Origin: Gemmatimonadales bacterium
Lineage (GTDB): Bacteria; Gemmatimonadota; Gemmatimonadetes; Gemmatimonadales; GWC2-71-9
NCBI GenBank assembly: GCA_025928645.1
Contig: JAICJD010000010.1
Span: 1-40,838, forward strand
DNA length: 40,838 bases
Direction of reading: 5' to 3'
In this document: positions 23,462 to 30,553 of the stretch, piece by piece
Layout: each line of letters begins with the position of its first letter
Numbering within the stretch: position 1 is the first letter of the stretch
Program-made: the position numbers and the translations under genes
The notes under the pieces: model-generated
Told to the model about the DNA's origin: nothing
The model's database searches: none
Seen by the model: the letters and a program-made list of their open reading frames with translations, nothing else

Positions 23462-24799
23462 ATGGCCGACACCACCCTGATGGACAAGCTGGTCTCCCTG
23501 TGCAAGCGCCGGGGATTCGTGTTCCAGTCCTCCGAGATTTACGGCGGCCTGGGCTCGGTGTGGGATTACGGTCCGCTCGGGGTCGAGCTCAAGAAGAACG
23601 TGAAGGACCGGTGGTGGCGGGCGATGGTCCACGCGCGCGACGACATCGAGGGGATCGACGCCGCCATCCTGATGCACCCGCGCGTGTGGGAGGCGTCGGG
23701 CCACGTCTCCGGATTCACCGACCCGCTGGTCGACTGCAAGCACTGCAAGAACCGATTCCGCGCCGACGATCCGCGCATCAAGGGCACGCCCGGACAGCCG
23801 GACGCGCAGTGCCCGGTCTGCGGCAGCCGAGGCACGCTGACCGAGCCCCGCCTGTTCAACCTCATGTTCAAGACGTTCATGGGGCCGGTGGAGGAGCAGG
23901 CGGCGGTGGTCTACATGCGCCCCGAGACCGCGCAGGGCATCTACGTCAACTACCTCAACGTGCTGCAGAGCTCGCGGCAGCGGATCCCGTTCGGCATCGC
24001 GCAGATCGGCAAGGCGTTCCGGAACGAGATCACGCCTGGGAACTTCATTTTCCGTACCCGCGAATTCGAGCAGATGGAAATGCAGTTCTTCGTGAAGCCG
24101 GGCACGGACGCCGAGTGGTTCGAGCGCTGGCGCGAGTGGCGGATGCAGTGGCACCGCGACCTCGGTCTCGCGCGGGCCAAGCTGCAGTGGCACCAGCACG
24201 GCAAGGACGAGCTGGCCCACTATGCCCGCGCCGCGTTCGACATCCAGTACGAGTTTCCGTTCGGCTGGCAGGAGATCGAGGGCATCCACAACCGCGGCGA
24301 CTTCGATCTCGGCCGGCACCAGGAATATTCGGGAAAGAAGCTGGAGTATTTCGACCAGGCGGCGAACGAGCGCTACTTGCCCTACATCGTGGAGACCTCC
24401 GCCGGCGCGGACCGGGTCACCCTCACGCTCCTGGTGGACGCGTATCGCGAGGAGCAGGTCGAGGGCGAGACGCGCGTGGTGCTCGGGTTCCATCCCGCGG
24501 TGGCGCCGATCAAGGCCGGCGTGTTTCCGCTGGTGAAGAAGGACGGGATGCCCGAGCTGGCCACCAGCCTCTACCACGACCTCAAGCGGCGGTTCACCGC
24601 ATTCTACGACGACAGTGGGGCCATCGGCCGGCGGTACCGCCGCATGGACGAGGCCGGGACGCCGTTCGGCATCACCGTGGACGGCGAGACGGCGGAGCAG
24701 CGGACCGTGACGGTCCGCCACCGCGATTCCATGCAGCAGGAACGGGTCGGGCTCGACCAAGTCGCGGCCTATGTCGCGGAGCGCATCGGCGGAAGCTGA
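23462..24799 (+). CDS. glyS: Glycyl-tRNA synthetase, single-chain (alpha2) type
   Basis: The 445-residue product begins at ATG 23462 (MADTTLMDKLVSLCKRRGFVFQSSEIYGGLGSVWDYGPLG), the standard opening of the homodimeric glycyl-tRNA synthetase, not the alpha2-beta2 form. Class II motifs are seen in MRPETAQGIYVNYLNV, PFGIAQIGKAFRNEITPGNFIFRTREFEQMEMQFFVKP and the C-terminal anticodon-binding domain (VAPIKAGVFPLVKKDG). A zinc-type CKHCK...CPVC pair lies near residues 96-120. No Shine-Dalgarno sequence is evident. Sequence upstream in frame does not resemble the family. Confidence 0.97.
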   Translation: MADTTLMDKLVSLCKRRGFVFQSSEIYGGLGSVWDYGPLGVELKKNVKDRWWRAMVHARDDIEGIDAAILMHPRVWEASGHVSGFTDPLVDCKHCKNRFRADDPRIKGTPGQPDAQCPVCGSRGTLTEPRLFNLMFKTFMGPVEEQAAVVYMRPETAQGIYVNYLNVLQSSRQRIPFGIAQIGKAFRNEITPGNFIFRTREFEQMEMQFFVKPGTDAEWFERWREWRMQWHRDLGLARAKLQWHQHGKDELAHYARAAFDIQYEFPFGWQEIEGIHNRGDFDLGRHQEYSGKKLEYFDQAANERYLPYIVETSAGADRVTLTLLVDAYREEQVEGETRVVLGFHPAVAPIKAGVFPLVKKDGMPELATSLYHDLKRRFTAFYDDSGAIGRRYRRMDEAGTPFGITVDGETAEQRTVTVRHRDSMQQERVGLDQVAAYVAERIGGS

Positions 24800-25492
24800 G
24801 TGCGCCTGACCGACTTCGAGGCGATGGTGGACCGCATGGCGGCCGAGGTGCCGCCCGAGTTCCTCGAGGGCATCGTCGAAATCGTCGTGTCGCCGCGCGC
24901 GGCGCCGCACCCCGAGCGGGCCGGCATCTTCACGCTGGGCGAGTGCGTCCCGTTGCCGGCGCCGGCCGGGGCGGAGCTCGGCGAGGTGCAGAGCCGCGTC
25001 ATCCTGTACTACGGCTCGTTCGTCGCCCTCGCGCGGGACACGCCGGGGTTCGCCTGGCGCGAGGAGGCCTTCGAGACGCTGACGCACGAGCTCCGGCACC
25101 ACCTCGAGTGGCGGGCCCGCACGGAGGATCTCGAGGCGCTGGACTGGGCGGCGGAGCAGAATTACGCCCGGCAGGACGGGGAGCCGTTCGATCCGGACTT
25201 CTACCGCGACGGCGCGCCCGTGGGCGAGGCGACATGGCAGGTCGAGGATGATGTGTTCATCGAGCACTTGGTGCGCGGCATGCCCGCGACGCTGCCGCTT
25301 CACTGGGCCGGCCGCGACTACGTCGTCCCGATTCCGGCCGACGCGGCGCTGCCGGCCTTTCTGACGCTGGAAGGGCTCGAGAGCCCGCCGCCCGGCCAGG
25401 CCGTGCTGGTGCTGCGGCGCAAGCCGAGCGTGCTCGGCCTGCTGCGCGCGGCGCCCGCGTACCGCGCGGCCGTGCAGGTGGGGAAGGGCTGA
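24800..25492 (+). CDS. Small zincin-type metallopeptidase family protein
   Basis: GTG 24800 abuts the glyS stop, and the product has 230 residues. ETLTHELRHHLEW contains an HExxH variant, HELRH (H96-E97...H100), the catalytic motif of minimal zincin proteins of the 'metallopeptidase family' (DUF1025/Zincin_1 type). The N-terminal MRLTDFEAMVDRMAAEVPPEFLEGIVEIVV fits that family, which usually has only 110-130 residues. Here the segment after the motif adds about 120 residues, including an acidic EDDVFIEHLVRGMP stretch and a beta-rich end. Substrate unknown; the coupling to glyS is positional. Confidence 0.75.
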   Translation: MRLTDFEAMVDRMAAEVPPEFLEGIVEIVVSPRAAPHPERAGIFTLGECVPLPAPAGAELGEVQSRVILYYGSFVALARDTPGFAWREEAFETLTHELRHHLEWRARTEDLEALDWAAEQNYARQDGEPFDPDFYRDGAPVGEATWQVEDDVFIEHLVRGMPATLPLHWAGRDYVVPIPADAALPAFLTLEGLESPPPGQAVLVLRRKPSVLGLLRAAPAYRAAVQVGKG

Positions 25493-25530
25493 GAGGTTAT
25501 CTTCCCGATTCACTTTTCGACGGCAGGCAC

Positions 25531-25821
25531 ATGGTGTACGAGGTCGTGACCGCGCTCGACGGCGCGGAGGTGCTGCAGCGCGCGAAGCGCTTCTTCGCCG
25601 AGCGGGTGCCCATGCAGGCGGCATTCCCGGAAAAGGCCGGGCCGACCTATCTGCTCCTCCGCGGCCAGGGCGGAGAGGAGATCGCCCTCGCGGCAACGCC
25701 GGCCGCCGGCGGGACGCGGGTTCGCGCGTCGACGCTGCTGTTCGACCAGCCGCTCCAGCGTTTTCTCTCGACGCTGCCCTGGGCCCCCGACGCGCCGGCG
25801 TCCGATGGATCGGCGGCATGA
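25531..25821 (+). CDS. Small protein of unknown function
   Basis: The 96-residue product is not recognised. It starts VVTALDGAEVLQRAKRFFAER, then predicts alternating strands (PTYLLLRG, EEIALAATPA, GTRVRASTLL) before FDQPLQRFLSTLP, an order reminiscent of small SRPBCC-like or ligand-binding folds, which is only a guess. A TATCTT box at 25498-25503 lies 27 bases before the ATG. Its stop overlaps the start of the ubiquitin-like gene (ATGA), so the two are translationally coupled. Codon use matches the neighbours. Confidence 0.7.
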   Translation: MVYEVVTALDGAEVLQRAKRFFAERVPMQAAFPEKAGPTYLLLRGQGGEEIALAATPAAGGTRVRASTLLFDQPLQRFLSTLPWAPDAPASDGSAA

Positions 25822-26078
25822 GCGCGACGTTGCCGCTCAGGGTCACGGTGCAGGACGCGTGGGACGAGGTCCGGCTCGAGCTGCCCGACGCCGCCACGCT
25901 GGCGGACCTCAAGCGCCGGGCGCTCGCCGCGACGCGGGTCGTGAAGGACCCCGCCGGCTACGTCATGAAGTTCCGCGGCGCCGAGCTGCAGGACGAGTCC
26001 CAGACCCTGGCGCAGGCCGGCCTGGTGCCCAACGGCGCGCTGATCGTGCTGCCCAAGCGGCGGAGGCCGGTGCGGTAG
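25818..26078 (+). CDS. Ubiquitin-like beta-grasp protein
   Basis: The 86-residue product reads like ubiquitin in order and spacing. A first hairpin (LPLRVTVQDAWDEVRLELP) is followed by a helix (ATLADLKRRALAATRV), a strand with YVMKFRGAELQDESQTLAQAGLVPNGALIVL, and a basic tail. The segment FRGAELQDESQTLAQAGLVPNGAL aligns by eye with ubiquitin's [23 protein letters not shown]. The C-terminus is KRRRPVR, so the Gly-Gly needed for activation and conjugation is missing. No E1, E2 or JAB-protease gene is nearby. It may be a YukD/EsaB-like or other non-conjugated ubiquitin-fold protein. Confidence 0.75.
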   Translation: MSATLPLRVTVQDAWDEVRLELPDAATLADLKRRALAATRVVKDPAGYVMKFRGAELQDESQTLAQAGLVPNGALIVLPKRRRPVR

Positions 26079-26082
26079 GTCC

Positions 26083-26979
26083 GTGAGCGTCCCGGTATTC
26101 ACCCACCCGGCCTGCCTGCAGCACGACCCCGGCCCCGAGCATCCCGAGACTCCGGCGCGGCTCGGCGTGCTGCTGGAGCGCGCGCGGGCGGAACCCGGCA
26201 TCCAGGTGCGGCAGGCCGACGCCGCTCCGCTCGAACCGCTGCTTGCCGTGCACCCTCGCGCGTACCTCGACCATCTCGCGGCCGTGAGCGCCCGGGGCGG
26301 TGGACCCCTCTTCCTCGACACCGTGGCGAACCAGGCGAGCTGGGCCGCGGCGCTCGGCGCGGTCGGCGCGGTGCTCGCCGCGGTGGAGCACGCGCACACC
26401 GGGCAGGGGAATGCGTTCGCCGCGGTGCGGCCGCCGGGGCACCACGCGCTGGCGTCCCGCGCCATGGGCTTCTGCCTCGTGGCCAACGCCGTGGCGGCCG
26501 CACGCCACGCGCAGCGTCAGGGGCGCGAACGCGTGCTGATCGTGGATTGGGACGTGCACCATGGCAACGGGACCCAGGCCCTGGTGGAGCACGACCCGTC
26601 GATCCGCTACGTCTCGCTGCATCAGCATCCCTGGTACCCGGGCACCGGCATGGCGGACGAGCGCGGCGTGGGCAACGTCTTCAACGTGCCGCGGGGTCCC
26701 GGCGCGCCGCCGGCACGATACGTCGACGATCTGTGGGCCGCCATCGCCGCGGCCACCGCCGGATGGACGCCCGACCTGGTGCTCGTCTCCGCCGGCTTCG
26801 ACGCCATGCGCGGCGACCCGCTGGGCGGCTTCACCCTGGAGCCGGAGCACTACGCCGATCTCACCCGCCGTCTCCGCGAGCGGCTCCCGGACGCGCCGCT
26901 GGTCGGGCTGCTCGAGGGCGGCTACGTGCCCGCCCGGCTGGCGGACGGCGTGCTGGCGCACCTGCTCGCGCTGGCCTAG
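26083..26979 (+). CDS. Histone-deacetylase-superfamily hydrolase (class II type)
   Basis: GTG 26083 gives 298 residues. All catalytic landmarks of the zinc deacetylases are present: HPETPARL near the start, the tandem histidines in RPPGHHA (H120, H121), DWDVHHGNGTQ with ligands D155/D157/H159, SLHQHPWYPGTG, the third ligand D240 in SAGFDAMRGDPLGG, and EGGY near the end. Bacterial relatives deacetylate acetyl-lysine, acetylpolyamines or small amides; the substrate here is not evident. It follows the ubiquitin-like gene by four bases. Confidence 0.93.
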   Translation: MSVPVFTHPACLQHDPGPEHPETPARLGVLLERARAEPGIQVRQADAAPLEPLLAVHPRAYLDHLAAVSARGGGPLFLDTVANQASWAAALGAVGAVLAAVEHAHTGQGNAFAAVRPPGHHALASRAMGFCLVANAVAAARHAQRQGRERVLIVDWDVHHGNGTQALVEHDPSIRYVSLHQHPWYPGTGMADERGVGNVFNVPRGPGAPPARYVDDLWAAIAAATAGWTPDLVLVSAGFDAMRGDPLGGFTLEPEHYADLTRRLRERLPDAPLVGLLEGGYVPARLADGVLAHLLALA

Positions 26980-27015
26980 TCTACATCCGCGCGCTCTTCC
27001 TACGCCGAGGGTTCC

Positions 27016-28041
27016 GTGGCGCAGCCGCTCACGATGGAAACCGAGTGCCTCGAGCTCCGCACCCGCCACCCGTTCATCATCGCACGCGGCGGCCGAAGCG
27101 AGTACCGGACGATCTGGGTCCGGCTGCGGGACGCCGACGGTCACGAGGGCTGGGGCGAGGCGACGCCTTCGAGCTTCTACGGCGAGACGGCCGAGACGGT
27201 GCGCGCCGCGCTGGAGCGCTACGCGGGGGCGCTGCCCGCCGACCCGTTCGACATCGAGGAGACCGAGCGCCGCTGGGAGGCGTCGCTGCGCATCAACGCG
27301 TCGGCCCGGGCCGCGCTGTCGGGCGCCCTCCACGACCTCGTCGGCAAGCGGCTCGGCGTGCCGCTCTACCGGCTGTGGGGGCTCGACCCGGCGAAGGCGC
27401 CGCGCTCGACCTTCACGATCGGGCTCGACACGCCGGAGCGCATCCGTCTCAAGGTCCAGGAGGCGGCCGAATACCCCATCCTCAAGATCAAGCTCGGCAC
27501 GGAGCGGGACGTCGAGATCCTGCGCACGATCCGGGATGCGACCGACAAGGAGATCCGGGTCGACGCCAATTGCGGCTGGACGCTGAAGCAGGCGGTCGCC
27601 ATGCTGCCCGTGCTCCAGGAATTCGGCGTCACGGTGCTGGAGCAGCCGCTCCCGCCGGATCAGATCGCGGGGCTGGCCGAGATCAGCCGCCGGGCCGCCA
27701 TTCCGGTCGTGGCGGACGAGAGCTGCCGAACCGCGGTGGACATTCCGCCGCTGGTGGGCGCCGTCGACGGCATCAACATCAAGCTCGCCAAGTGCGGCAG
27801 CCTGCGTGAGGCGCTGCGGATGATCGCCGTGGCGCGGGCCCACGGCCTGATGGTGATGGTGGGCTGCATGATCGAGAGCTCGCTCGGCATCACCGCGGCC
27901 GCGCACTTCACGCCGCTGGTGGACATCGTGGATCTCGACGGCGCGGCGCTCCTCGCGCGCGACCCGTTCGTCGGCGCGACCATCGCCGGCGGCCAGGTCG
28001 CCCTGCCCGACGGGCCCGGGCTCGGCCTCCGGAAGCGATGA
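27016..28041 (+). CDS. Dipeptide epimerase (enolase superfamily, L-Ala-D/L-Glu epimerase-like)
   Basis: GTG 27016 has GAGGG five bases upstream and gives 341 residues. The muconate-lactonising-enzyme barrel shows the KxK acid/base pair K157/K159 (LKIKLG), metal ligands D183 (VDANCGW), E209 (EQPLP) and D234 (ADES), then KLAKCG (K256/K259), GCMIESSLG and the substrate-binding D306-D308 (DLDGAALLARDPF). This set is characteristic of dipeptide epimerases such as YcjG/YkfB that act in murein peptide recycling. The true dipeptide preference cannot be read from sequence. It overlaps priA by four bases. Confidence 0.9.
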   Translation: MAQPLTMETECLELRTRHPFIIARGGRSEYRTIWVRLRDADGHEGWGEATPSSFYGETAETVRAALERYAGALPADPFDIEETERRWEASLRINASARAALSGALHDLVGKRLGVPLYRLWGLDPAKAPRSTFTIGLDTPERIRLKVQEAAEYPILKIKLGTERDVEILRTIRDATDKEIRVDANCGWTLKQAVAMLPVLQEFGVTVLEQPLPPDQIAGLAEISRRAAIPVVADESCRTAVDIPPLVGAVDGINIKLAKCGSLREALRMIAVARAHGLMVMVGCMIESSLGITAAAHFTPLVDIVDLDGAALLARDPFVGATIAGGQVALPDGPGLGLRKR

Positions 28042-30452
28042 CCGAGCGCTTCGCCCAGGTCGCGCTCCCGCTCCCCCTCGCCTCCCCGTACACCTACCGC
28101 ATTCCCGAGACTCTGGGCGACCGGGTCGTTCCCGGCGCCCGGGTGGTGGTCCCCGTCCGCCGGCGCGAGCTCATCGGCATCGTGGTGGAAGCCGACGTCC
28201 CCGCGCCGGCCGCGGCCGCGCGCGACGTCCTTGGGGCGCCCGACGCGGACGCCGCGGTGCCGGCCCCGCTGCTCGAGACCGCGCGCTGGATGGCCGGGTA
28301 CTACGGCGCGCCGCTCGGGCTCGCGCTCAAGACGATGCTGCCGGGCGGACTCTGGGGGGAGTCGGTCGTGGTGGCGACACTCGTTCGCGGTGCGCGTCCG
28401 GTCGGCGGCCTGGCGGGCGAGGTCACCGCGTGGCTCGAGCGGCGCGGCGGCGAGGCGTCGGTCGCGGCGACCGCGCGGGCGCTCAAGCGCCCCGTGTGGG
28501 ACGCGCTGGATCGGCTCGCGCGCGTAAGCGCGGTGACCCTCCGGGTCGAGCCGCCCGACACGGCGGGCGACGCGCTCACCGAGCGGGTGGTGACGCTCGC
28601 CGGCGATTCCCCGACCCTGCTCGAGCGCGACGCGCTGTTCCGGCGCGCCCCGAAGCAGCGGCGCCTGTACGAGGCCCTCGAGCAGATGGGCGGGAGCGCG
28701 CAGGTGAGTCACGTGACCGGCCAGCTCGGGTTCACGGCCGCCGTGATCAAGGGCCTCGAGCGGCGGGGGCTCGTGCGGATCGGCCGGGCGGAGCGGCTGC
28801 GCGACCCGTTCGCCGGCTTTCCGTCGGTGCCGCCGCCGTCCAGCCTCACCGCCGACCAGCAGGCCGCCCTCGCCGCCGTCGCCTCACTCGGGTCGGGCGA
28901 CGGCGCCCTGCTGTTCGGGGTCACGGGAAGCGGGAAGACGCTGGTCTACCTGGAGGTGGTCCGCCAGGTGCTCGCCGAGGGGCGCGGCGCGATCGTGCTC
29001 GTGCCCGAGATCGGCCTCACCCCGCAGACCGTCGGCCGGCTGCGCGGCGCGTTCGGCGACCAGATCGCGGTGCTCCACAGCGCGCTGTCGGACGGCGAGC
29101 GGGCCGATGCCTGGCGCATGCTTCGCCGGGGCGAGCGCCGGGTGGCGGTCGGCGCCCGATCGGCCGTGTTCGCGCCGGTCGAGCGGCTCGGCCTCATCGT
29201 GCTCGACGAGGAACACGAGGCCAGCTACAAGAATGGCGAGACGCCGCGGTACCACGCGCGCGAGGTCGCGGCGGTGCGCGCCCGCCTCGAGGGCGCCGGG
29301 CTCGTGCTGGGCAGCGCCACGCCCTCGCTCGAAACCATGACGCTGGCCGAGCGCCGGCTCCGGATGGTGCGCCTTCCCGAGCGCATCGGCGCCCGTCCGC
29401 TGCCGCCGGTCGAGCTGGTCGATCTGCGCATCGCGCCCCGGGTGCCCGGAACCGGTGCCGTCGCCTGGTCCGAGGCGCTGGACGCGGCCATCATCGGCAC
29501 GCTGGCGCGAAAGGAGCAGGCGCTGCTCCTGCTCAACCGCCGCGGATACGCGGCGTTCCTCCAGTGTCCCGACTGCGGCGAGGTCTGGCAGTGCCCCCGG
29601 TGCACCATCTCGCTGACCGTGCACACCGCGCCGCCGGGCCTGCGCTGCCACTACTGCGGACACGAGCAGCCGCTCCCCTTCACCTGCCGCGTGTGCGCCA
29701 ACCCGGTGCAGCAGATGCGCGGCTTCGGCACCCAGCAGCTCGAGCGGCTCCTGGCCGAACGCTATCCCGAGGCGCGGCTGGCGCGGATGGACCTGGACAC
29801 CACCAGCACCAAGTGGTCGCACCACCGCATCCTTTCGGCGGTAGAGTCCGGGGAGGTGGACCTCCTGCTCGGCACCCAGATGATCGCCAAGGGGCTCGAC
29901 TTTCCCAACGTGACGCTGGTCGGCGTGGTGGACGCGGACACCGGGCTGTATCTGCCTGATTTCCGCGCCGCGGAGCGCACGTTCCAGCTTCTCGCGCAGG
30001 TAGCCGGCCGGGCGGGCCGCGGCCCCAGGGGCGGGCGGGTGCTGGTGCAGACGCGACATCCGGGACATCACGCGCTGACCTGGGCGGCGCGGCACGACGC
30101 CGAAGGATTTCTGCGCGAGGAACGGACGCTGCGCGAGCTGCCGCCGTACCCACCGACGACGTCGCTGGTCAACCTGCTCGTCTCAGGGGCGAACGAGCGG
30201 GCGGTGGGCCGCCGCGCGGCCGAGCTGGCCGACTGGTGTTCGGCGCTGCTCGAGCGCTACGCGCTGCCGGTGACGCTGCTGGGCCCGGCGCCGTGTCCGC
30301 TGGCGCGAATCAAGGATCGCTGGCGGTGGCATGTGCTGCTCAAGGGGCCGTCCGAGGCGCTGGGGCGAATCGTACGCTACGCGGCGCCCAGGCTCGCGCG
30401 GGCCGGAGACGTGCGGGTAGTGGTGGATCGGGATCCGGTGTCGTTGCTGTAG
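28038..30452 (+). CDS. priA: Primosomal replication-restart helicase PriA
   Basis: The ATG overlaps the epimerase stop (ATGA), and the product has 804 residues. The N-terminal DNA-binding domain begins AQVALPLPLASPYTYRIPE. The helicase core has Walker A GVTGSGKT (294-301), the DEEH box (390-393) with EASYKN, and GSATPSLET. The zinc module between about C510 and residue 552 contains four cysteine pairs (CPDCG, CPRC, CHYCG, CRVC). LLGTQMIAKGLDFPNVTLVGVVDAD and QVAGRAGRG are typical of PriA. It reloads the replisome at stalled forks. Confidence 0.97.
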   Translation: MTERFAQVALPLPLASPYTYRIPETLGDRVVPGARVVVPVRRRELIGIVVEADVPAPAAAARDVLGAPDADAAVPAPLLETARWMAGYYGAPLGLALKTMLPGGLWGESVVVATLVRGARPVGGLAGEVTAWLERRGGEASVAATARALKRPVWDALDRLARVSAVTLRVEPPDTAGDALTERVVTLAGDSPTLLERDALFRRAPKQRRLYEALEQMGGSAQVSHVTGQLGFTAAVIKGLERRGLVRIGRAERLRDPFAGFPSVPPPSSLTADQQAALAAVASLGSGDGALLFGVTGSGKTLVYLEVVRQVLAEGRGAIVLVPEIGLTPQTVGRLRGAFGDQIAVLHSALSDGERADAWRMLRRGERRVAVGARSAVFAPVERLGLIVLDEEHEASYKNGETPRYHAREVAAVRARLEGAGLVLGSATPSLETMTLAERRLRMVRLPERIGARPLPPVELVDLRIAPRVPGTGAVAWSEALDAAIIGTLARKEQALLLLNRRGYAAFLQCPDCGEVWQCPRCTISLTVHTAPPGLRCHYCGHEQPLPFTCRVCANPVQQMRGFGTQQLERLLAERYPEARLARMDLDTTSTKWSHHRILSAVESGEVDLLLGTQMIAKGLDFPNVTLVGVVDADTGLYLPDFRAAERTFQLLAQVAGRAGRGPRGGRVLVQTRHPGHHALTWAARHDAEGFLREERTLRELPPYPPTTSLVNLLVSGANERAVGRRAAELADWCSALLERYALPVTLLGPAPCPLARIKDRWRWHVLLKGPSEALGRIVRYAAPRLARAGDVRVVVDRDPVSLL

Positions 30453-30506
30453 AGGCGGCGTCGAGGTGCAGGTCGAGCCGAGCAACGCGAGGGAGCTTGC
30501 AGCGTG

Positions 30507-30531
30507 TCATCCCTCGCTTCGCTCGGGATGA
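30507..30531. repeat. 'HPERSEG'-type repeat between convergent priA and TonB receptor
   Basis: TCATCCC (30507-30513) and GGGATGA (30525-30531) flank a TCGCTTCGCTC core. Read on the minus strand the unit encodes the well-known spurious peptide HPERSEG. It can fold into a small hairpin and sits 55 bases after priA and 23 before the end of the receptor gene. It belongs with the copies at 9462, 11278 and 12710. Confidence 0.75.
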
Positions 30532-30553
30532 AGACGCCGCCCCGCTCGCTCTC

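Noticed and set aside
23447-25912. An 821-codon minus-strand open frame opposite glyS
   Set aside because: It is a shadow frame. glyS and the zincin on the plus strand account for the sequence with clear motifs.
25818-26078. Bacterial ubiquitin conjugation system
   Set aside because: The protein lacks a C-terminal Gly-Gly and no E1-, E2- or JAB-like gene lies in the window.
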